Assembly (NCBI GenBank): GCA_948567375.1
Contig: OX419760.1
Location: 28,086,001-28,150,000, forward strand
Direction: 5' to 3'
DNA length: 64,000 nucleotides
Source of the DNA: Lunularia cruciata
Lineage: Eukaryota; Streptophyta; Marchantiopsida; Lunulariales; Lunulariaceae
The position numbers were made by a program, and so were the translations under genes. The notes below the pieces were generated by a model, which was not told where the DNA came from, did no database searches, and was given only the letters and a program-made list of their open reading frames with translations. Positions 56,760 through 64,000 of the stretch are shown here, in pieces. Numbering within the stretch: the stretch's first letter is position 1; each line of letters starts with the position of its first letter.

Positions 56760-57388
56760 CTTGAAAGATTTTAGTTATATAAAGATAAAGGATAATTTTA
56801 AATTAGCTATGATTATCTTAATTTAGTCATAGCTAAGATAGAGCGGAACTTACTTTAGAGGAAGTGGAAAAAGTGAGCATCATTATCTTGAATTCTATTG
56901 ACTTGGTATTATTCCTAGGTGTTTAGCTTTGAGGAAAGAGTTGAGAACTCTTGGATCCACAAATCTTTTTGTTTTGGACTCTTCTATAGTCCCAAGATAG
57001 CCCATGTGAAGTAATCCTTGACTTAGTGAATGGGTCAAGATAAGACCACATGTTTAGTAGAATATTCCCATGAGTATGGATATTCCTTTAGATTTTTGAC
57101 TTTATTTGACTTTTTAGCCTATTAACTTCAGTTACTCAGGTAAATAAGTAACTTTGGTGCATAAATATTTCACAAGTATATAAACTAAGAGTGAGGAGGT
57201 ACTAATCATCCTTTCATTTCCAACTATTTCTCTCTCATTGAGTTCTCTAGTGAGCAATACCTTGAGTCTTGGAGTGTTAGCCTTGGAGGAGTATGATGGA
57301 GTTAGGGTTCCTTGCCTTCTTATTCCATGGTGTGCTATCATAATAGTCATCAAAGGTTCATCTTGAGTGAGAGATAGGCTGGTTCACA
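56701..57388 (+). mobile_element. Solo-LTR-like element F, copy 3
   Basis: Matches 39041-39732 end to end (TATAATATCC ... GGCTGGTTCACA) and keeps the TATA region (AAGTATATAAACTAAGAG). An extra left edge at 56391 belongs to the tandem duplication. No clear target duplication is present. Confidence 0.85.
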
Positions 57389-58949
57389 TTTTTGGTTTCA
57401 TTGTCAAGACCTCTCTTGAAGGCAAAATAATGTTCTCCATACAATTTTATATTAGACAGAAGGAGGTTATGAGAGTTCACTTGGAGATAACATTAGATGA
57501 AGAGAGTGCTTAACTTATGTTAGAGAAATTAGACCTATTTTTATACCATGTAGTTCATTATAATATTTTTGAGGTGATATTATATGTACTATACACATGA
57601 GAGGATTTAGAGAGATTGTGTGAGGTGGACTATAGATTTTGGAGATTAAGTGATTTTGGGCAAAACCTCAAGTTTGAGATCTAGACTTGAGATTTTCACA
57701 AATGATAGCTTGAATTATGTGTTAAGTGAACACTTGAAATTATTGTAAGAGCTACTACAAGCATTGAGCTAGTTCTTTTGGAAGGTGGTAGGGTAAACTA
57801 CTTATGAAAACTACATGCTCTCTATAATTTTATATAGAGTTTGCTATTTCTTTAGTTTTATTGGGTTGTTTTAAAACTTTCCAAGAAAATTGAGTACAAA
57901 TTATTCTACCCTTTTGCCCATGAATTAGGGAGAGATCAATCTTGCATAAGAAGCAATGATTTATAAAGTAAAGGCGGTGGTTTTAAGACCAAATCTAAAA
58001 TATGTATGCTGAATAGAAAGGTTCTTAGGCCAATGGCTGAATGAAAAGTTCTAAAAATTTTCAAGCAAGGGCACCCTGGGGTCTTGATCAGGTCTGAAAA
58101 GTTTCAAATTATTATGACATAGTAGTTGAGAGAAGTTAGTAACATTGTGAGGAGGGGTTGATTTTGGAGAGTTTAGATCTCATGCATGAGGAATGTAAGA
58201 GCAACCAAAAGCATGTTTGAGTGTTTATACTCATCTTGGGAATATGGCGGGTCACCAAGAGCAGAAGTTTAGGCTATGCAAGGTCCCCGAGGATTTTAGG
58301 TTATTGTAGGGGTGGATTCGAGGAAAAGAGAGCTTAAAATAGAATTTGAAGAGAGTGTTTAGAAGATCCAAAAATATACACTACTTGGAGAAAAGAGTGA
58401 TTCTAAGCGCTTTTTATGTAAAGAGAAGGGACATAAGGCAAGTTCATGGCAAGTTTATGTCCATTGACCTTTGAGAGCAAGAGATTGAGAGAAAGGAGAG
58501 GCTTACTTGACTTGGGATTGCATGTTGGACCTTCTTCACCAAGATTAGGAGGAGGAGATCTAAGATTAAGGAGTTGTGTGAGGTTTGTGGAGTGGAACGA
58601 CTTCCAAAAGGACATGAGTGTAGTAGAGTAACAATAGTTTTGGAGACTTTGGTGAAAGATCTTGGAGAGAGTCTTAGTATAGCTACAAAGAAACTATCAC
58701 TTTCATCAATTAGTTCTCAAGATTAATGATGGAGATAATTTTCAACTTATGGATAAACTATCAATTTGATTAAAATGTACTATAGGATTTGATATTGCTA
58801 TAGAAATATTGAAGTAACCTAAAACTTTTGTGTTCCCTAGGGTGGATTATTTTAAAATAGTGTTATTTATGTATATAATCTATGAGTTATAAAGCAAGAG
58901 AAAAGAAAACAAATGTTGAGAGAAAAGAGGGAGATAGTGAGGGGCTAAG
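57389..58949. other. Gene-free region, possibly 5' part of gypsy E
   Basis: No domain could be read. The position immediately upstream of a gag suggests a decayed leader or LTR, but no repeat pair was found. Confidence 0.4.
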
Positions 58950-60354
58950 ATGGGGAAACTTCTGGGTTTTTTTGCACGGATGGAGAAGATTTGGAGGCCT
59001 TTGTGAGAGACTTCAAGAGAGATTGCATAGAAAACAATGAGAGGAGGAAGAATGAGTGGACCTCATTATTATTTAATTTCTTTGAGGATGCATCCCTTAT
59101 ATGGTATGAATCAAAATACCAAAAGAGAGAGAAGAAAGATGGGAAAAAAGAATCTTGGGAGAGTTTGACTTTAGCATTCATTGAGAAATTTCTTCTAGAT
59201 GAGAGTTATGAGAGATTGATGAGTGAGGTTACCTTCCTCAAACAAGAAGATGGAGGGAAAGTGAGTCTATGTAGAAAGAATGAACAACTTAGAGTCCAGA
59301 TTTTGCATAGTATTGAGGAAGGGTGGGGATGATGTGGAGACTACTATGATTGGCATAGGAGCCATGCTCACCAAGAATTTTGTGGGTGGGTTGAGACCTC
59401 AGATTAGAAGTAAGGTAAGATATGAGAAACTTTCTTCCAAGGTTGAAGTTATCAAGATTGCAATTTGTATGGAGGAGAGTTTGGAAGAGAATGAGAGTGA
59501 TTTGGTGGTGAAGGAGGTTATGCATCCTCCTCAAGGTTACAAGTATGGTGGAACTTCTGTTACTTTGATGACAAGGGTTGCACCACAAGTAGTAATTGCT
59601 CTGGTTCCAGAATCTCTACCAGAAGATCCACTTCAAGCCACCATAAAATAATTTGCAAATCTCTAGATCATGTAGTGCAACTATGGGAGAAGAGAGAGGT
59701 GGATCAAAATGTAGAGAGAGGACCTAGGATTTATGAAGCTATCCATTTAGAGGAGGCAAACCAAAAAATAATTTCAATGATAGAAATTGTTTTGGTTGTG
59801 GAGGAAGAGGTCACATCCAAAGGAATTGCCCAAATTCCATTTACCATGGAAGAAGAGGTTATGAGGGAGCCAATAGAGGGAAAGAGGGAGGTAATGAAAC
59901 CAAAGTGGCTCCTAATCCAAATAAAGATAAGGAGATAGCATCTATAGATGTGGTTGAGTGCAAGTATGAAAAGAAGGAGTGCTCAAACTCCAAAGGTCTT
60001 AATTTAAAGCTCTTGGCATAAGAGAAGAAGAGAGCTCATTTTATTGAGGATGTACACACTTCTCAAGGATAAATTCTAGCACTGATACTCTTATGTCTAC
60101 AAGGAGCGTTTGCACTAGCACCTCAACACCATCAACAAAGACTCCAAGGAAGAAGCTGAGGATGGATGACTTCTTGATCTCAAAACAACAATGGAACTAC
60201 AATGTGTTGGAGGATATTGGTAGTCACAAGGCTAACATCATAGTGAGCCAATTGATCATTTTGAATCCCACCTTGAGAAAGGAGCTTAGAAGTGGTTTGA
60301 GTTCTACAAGGGGCAAGATGAAGAAGAAAGCAAAAGCTCTAATATCAATGGGAT
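58950..60354 (+). pseudogene. Gag to pre-protease remnant of gypsy element E
   Basis: Capsid-type text is in one frame at about 58980-59330 (EAFVRDFKRDCIENNERRKN, DASLIWYESKYQKRE, SWESLTLAFIEKFL). It shifts at about 59310 to another frame (NFVGGLRPQIRSKVRYEKLS, KIAICMEESLEENES). A perfect CX2CX4HX4C nucleocapsid knuckle lies at about 59790-59830 (CFGCGGRGHIQRNC). Near 60150-60330 the pre-protease motif follows (YNVLEDIGSHKANIIVSQLI). The protein is then cut off by the LTR of element D. Unlike gypsy A and B gags, this one has the long linker seen in a different gypsy lineage. Confidence 0.8.
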
Positions 60355-60746
60355 TGTAACAATAAGGAGTTTAGCAATGAAGTTAGTTAGAGCTAAATTA
60401 ACCTAGAACATTCTAGAAGTATCTAGGAAGATTCTTGGGAAATCTCTCAATTAGCTTAGCTTGCACCCCAAGTAGATAGCTTCTAGAAGCTTCTAACTAG
60501 CTTTGCTTGCATGCCAAGTAGGTGGTTTCTAGAAAGAAACTTTTTGAGAAGCTTTCCAACTAACTTGGCTTGCACTCCAAGAAAGTGGTTCAAGGAAGCT
60601 TCTTGAGAAGCTTCTCAAAAGCCTTGTATGCTCCCTATAAATACCAAAGCCAAAGCTCATGCTAGGATTTAGAGCTTTCCTTCATTCAAGTGTGTCAATG
60701 TGATCTTCCGTTCTCCTATTTCTCTTCTTGGTCTTGGTCGTTTACA
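60355..60746 (+). repeat. 5' LTR of gypsy D with heat-shock-element-like motifs
   Basis: A 392-bp LTR related to the gypsy A LTR. It contains TTCtaGAAgcTTC at 60481-60493 and GAAgcTTCttgaGAAgcTTC at 60595-60614, the latter 22 bp before a TATA box (TATAAATA, 60636-60643). The same motif order and TATA distance occur in element A despite general divergence. Confidence 0.85.
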
Positions 60747-61059
60747 TTGGTATCAGAGCAAGAATGGGATGGATGGAATTTATGGACCACTAAATCCATT
60801 TCCGCTAAACCATTGGGAATTTGGTGTCTAGGTACTATCCAATCATTGCTTCACATAGTTCATTATCTTTGGGCAAGATTTTTTGAATAGAATCACCTTG
60901 TTTGAGGAACCCTTGGTACTTTCAGTTGTAACTTATAGAGAATGGTGGACGTGTTGCATCTATGTGTTAATAAAGTAGATAGGTTGGGGGTGGTGTGGTA
61001 GAGTGGTAACCATAGCGGCAATGCCCCAAGGCTATCATTGTTATGTAACAACAAATTGA

Positions 61060-61920
61060 GTACCTTACTCAATTGTTGGATAAATGAGATCATTTATGAC
61101 AAGAGCACATAAAGAGAGTACCAATTTGAGAAGAAGAAGACCAAATCCTATTTTCAAAAAGTAAGTTTTTTGAAGGCAAGAATCTCTTGAGTGCAGTGGA
61201 GAGTTTTGTGTTTGGTTCTGAATATTATTTTGAAGCTACCAATTCTAAAGATGAACAAAAATAGATTCTCTTGGCTTTGAACCAATTGGATGGAGTAGCA
61301 AAGCTTTGGTTGCAATTTTGAGTGGAACAAGTTGAATGATAAACTTTTAAACCAATCTTCACATGGGCAAAATTCAAGAGTGCAATAATTAGTCGATTCC
61401 AAGGTATAATTGCCGTATGAGCTACATGAGATAGGCAAATTTGAAGCAAATTGGCTTTGTAAGAAGTTACATCATGCAATTCCTAAACACCATCATGAAA
61501 ATTCTAGATATACTAGAAAGTGAAGCTCATGATCAATTTGTGAGAGGCTTGAAGTCACAAACCAAATTATAGGTAATTATGCAAGAGCCACAACCTTGGA
61601 GGAAGCCATGCGGTTCGGCGAACGCTTTGATTCCTTGCTTGCAACAACTTGATCTCAACCTCGACCTCTATAGAACCTACCAATACACTACACAAGAGTG
61701 GAGGAGCCAGTACCAATGGAGATTAATGCCATTCAACAAAGATCACTTGGCACTTTAGATAGAGAAAAACTATGACAAAATAGTGGTTGTTTCTATTTTC
61801 ATCAAATTTGATATCATATTGTTGAATGTCCATCCAAGAATGGGTGACCTCAACAAGTCACCCGGATGGAGTTTGTGAAATAGAATGATCAAGGAAACAA
61901 GGTATCCTAATAGGAGATTT
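61060..61920 (+). pseudogene. Decayed gag of gypsy D
   Basis: Pieces equivalent to the A gag can be read: FFEGKNLLSAVESFVFG near 61150, YYFEATNS, LLALNQLDGVAKLWLQF near 61290, and a broken knuckle (SGCFYFHQI) near 61790. Stops occur every few dozen codons. Confidence 0.75.
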
Positions 61921-62507
61921 TGAGCAACCTATTGAGAACTTGATTAGTTCCAATGGGATTGGAGGCTGGATCTATGCAAGTTTGCTTCACTTGCAAGGTA
62001 TGATAAATGATTATGGTTGTAAGATTTGGTTGATTTTGGAAGTTCATGTCCATGCAATTAGCAAAGGAATTATGTATTCCTATCAAGCCAATAATTGGAA
62101 GTAGAGTGATGATTGTGGATGTTAGAAAGGATTTTTCATTCTGTACCTTGCATCTTGTTACCTTCAAGATTAGGAAAGAGTATTTGGAGTGTATGAGGTT
62201 TGTAGTGGTATCTCTACACTATGACACTATTCTAGGTCTACTTTGGATTGAACGTCATAAGGTTCAATTTGATTGGACCCAACGACAAATTCAAGTACAA
62301 CACCGAGATAGGAATTTCATATTAGATTGTCTGGCACCTTTGAGTAAGACATCTGAGAATAGTCAATGCCAAGATGGAAATTTTATCAAGAAAGTAGCCA
62401 TAAAGTAAGCTTTGAAAGAAGATAAGTCCTAAGATGGGAAGTTTGTCAATGAAGCAACTATAGAGCAAGCTTTGGAGGAAGATAAGACTGTTTTTGCAGT
62501 ATGGACC
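61921..62507 (+). pseudogene. Protease and repeat linker of gypsy D
   Basis: 62046-62408 aligns with the A protease ([39 protein letters not shown]). It is followed by two-plus copies of the 22-residue linker repeat ([30 protein letters not shown]). The frame is interrupted by a stop at 62406 and then by element F at 62508. Confidence 0.8.
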
Positions 62508-63197
62508 TATGAGCCAGCCTATCACTCACTCAGGATGAACCTTTGATGGCTATTATGGTAGCACACCATGGACTAAGAAGGCAAGGAACCTCAAATCCAT
62601 CATACTCCTCCAGGCTAACACTCCAAGACTCAAGACATTGCTCACTAGAGAACTCAATGAGAGAGAGATAGTTGCAAATGAAAAGGTGATGAGTACCTCA
62701 TCACCCCTAGTTTATAAACTTGTGAAATAGTTACACACCAAAGTTACTTATTACTAGAGTAACTCAAGTTACTAGGCTAAAAGTCAAGTAAAGTCAAAAA
62801 GTATAAAGAAATATCTATCAACATGGGCATATTCACTAAGCAGGTGATATTATCTTGACCCAACCACTAAGTCAAAGATTCCTTCACATGGGTTATCTTT
62901 GGACTATAGAAGAATCCAAAACAAAAAGTCTTGTGGACCAAAGAGTTCTCAATTCTTTCTTCAAAGCCAAACACTTAGGAATAATACCAAGTCAATAGAC
63001 TAGAATCCAAAATAATGGTGCTTATCTTTTCTACTTCCTCTAAATTAAGGTCCCCTCTATCTTAGCTATGACTAACTTTAGCTAATCATGACTAACATAG
63101 AACCATCCTTTATCTCTATATAAATAATATCTCTCAAGTATTTGTAATACCAAGCTAAATATCATAATACCACACACATGCACAAATGGGTGTTACA
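62508..63197 (-). mobile_element. Solo-LTR-like element F, copy 4
   Basis: 690 bp on the minus strand, from TGTAACACCCATTTGTGC at 63197 to GGCTGGCTCATA at 62508. Flanks are GACC (62504-62507) and TACC (63198-63201). The D pol text VFAVW / TKPIAQ reads across the gap as in element A, which shows exact insertion. Confidence 0.88.
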
Positions 63198-64000
63198 TAC
63201 CAAGCCAATTGCACAAAGAGAATTTGAGGAGAATCAAGAACCTCATCAAGCAATGGTTGATCAAATAGCTTAGGAGCTTGCGGACATGTTTGTTAATGAT
63301 TTGCCAAAGGGATTACCTTCCAATTGTGGTATGCGCTTCAAGATTGAGTTATTGCCAAGGAGTACTCCAATGAGTAAACCAATCTATGAGCTCTCACTAA
63401 AGGAGTTAGAGTAGTTGCAAATAACATTTATAGAGTTGTTGGAAAAGGATTTCATACAACATAGTACATCTTCTTGGGGAGCATTAGTACTATTTGTTCT
63501 AAAGAAGGATGGAAGACTTCATTTCTATATTGATTACCACAGGTTTAATAAACAAACAATGATGAGTGCATATCTCTTGATTCAAATTGATGACTTCCTT
63601 GATCAATTGAGTGGAGCATAATACTTCACCAAGTTGGATCTTTGTTGTGGCTATTGGCAAATCCACATTTAGAAGGAGGATGTGCAATAGATTGCCTTTC
63701 ACACAATGTATGGCATTTTAATATAGAGTTCTACCTTTTGGGCTCACTAATGTTCCAGTAGTCTTCATAGATCAAATGCATTGAGAATTAGATGGACTAT
63801 TGGATCAATACATAGTGGTGTTCTTGGATGATATTTTAATCTATACAAAGACAAAAATATAATATGCAAATTATATGCAAGAAGTCCTAAGATGACTACA
63901 ACAATAAAAGTTTTACTTCAAGAAGTCAAAGTGTACCTTTTGATAGAAGGAAGTTACCTTCTTGAGTCGCAAGATCTTATCAAAGGGGATCAAGATGGAA
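63198..64000 (+). pseudogene. Reverse transcriptase of gypsy D, incomplete
   Basis: Readable pieces: [51 protein letters not shown], then a stop, KLDLCCGYWQIHI, further stops, and a degraded catalytic region near 63825 ([10 protein letters not shown]-like text in frame pieces). Runs off the window end. Confidence 0.8.

Larger units (their letters stand above)
60355..64000 (+). mobile_element. Ty3/gypsy element D, old relative of A, truncated by the window end
   Basis: The 5' LTR (60355-60746) starts TGTAACAATAAGGAG and ends TTTACA; an intact primer site TTGGTATCAGAGC follows at 60747. Gag, protease and RT homologous to element A follow, heavily decayed with many stops. Family F copy 4 is inserted between protease and RT. 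The element inserted into gypsy E gag. Its 3' half lies beyond the window. Confidence 0.9.

Overview
This is nuclear DNA of a land plant. It holds one complete gene for a plastid-targeted sigma-70 factor with seven exons and one complete multi-exon NAD(H) kinase of the plant NADK3 type. Both lie in a gene island at about 17.5-27 kb. Most of the rest is plant-type LTR retrotransposon sequence: Ty3/gypsy elements, two of them with recognisable chromodomains (chromoviruses). There is also a pogo/Tigger DNA transposon whose gene has an intron, long (TA)n/(CT)n microsatellites and several minisatellites. Short-to-medium introns, AT-rich surroundings and the element mix fit a bryophyte or other non-seed plant, but the species cannot be fixed from the sequence alone.

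Layout. 1-1015: no gene. 1016-6646 (-): gypsy element A, with both LTRs, a perfect AGGAG target duplication and broken gag-pol. 6647-17700: no convincing gene; it holds (TA)n tracts, a 52-bp-unit minisatellite (14012-14540) and inverted repeats. 18375-20274 (-): NADK3-like kinase, five exons. 21940-26223 (-): plastid sigma factor, seven exons. 27-31 kb: dispersed copies of the 52-bp unit, a 32-bp hairpin and a decayed trihelix-like coding remnant. 33.65-36.2 kb plus 45.9-47.7 kb (-): an old gypsy element (C), split by a younger gypsy element B (36213-45864, +). The 3' LTR of B is in turn split by an apparently near-intact Tigger element (42894-44972, +). A 692-bp solo-LTR-like element (family F) also sits inside B, and there are three more copies of F in the window. 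49.8-55 kb: non-coding, with a ~240-bp tandem repeat and a ~70-bp minisatellite. 55118-55702: solo LTR of family B with TATGG target duplication. 58950-60354 (+): gag remnant of another gypsy element (E), cut off by element D (60355 to beyond the window end, +), which is an older relative of A.

How it fits together. The two host genes are independent single-copy-type genes. The kinase makes NADP(H) from NAD(H), and the sigma factor directs the bacterial-type plastid RNA polymerase. The remainder records repeated nested insertion followed by decay, much of it through changes that look like C-to-T. The most interesting leads are a cluster of heat-shock-element-like motifs just upstream of the TATA box in the A/D family LTRs, a PCNA-binding-like motif lying just beyond an in-frame stop in the Tigger transposase, near-identical LTRs around a coding-dead element B, and the dispersed 52-bp minisatellite unit.
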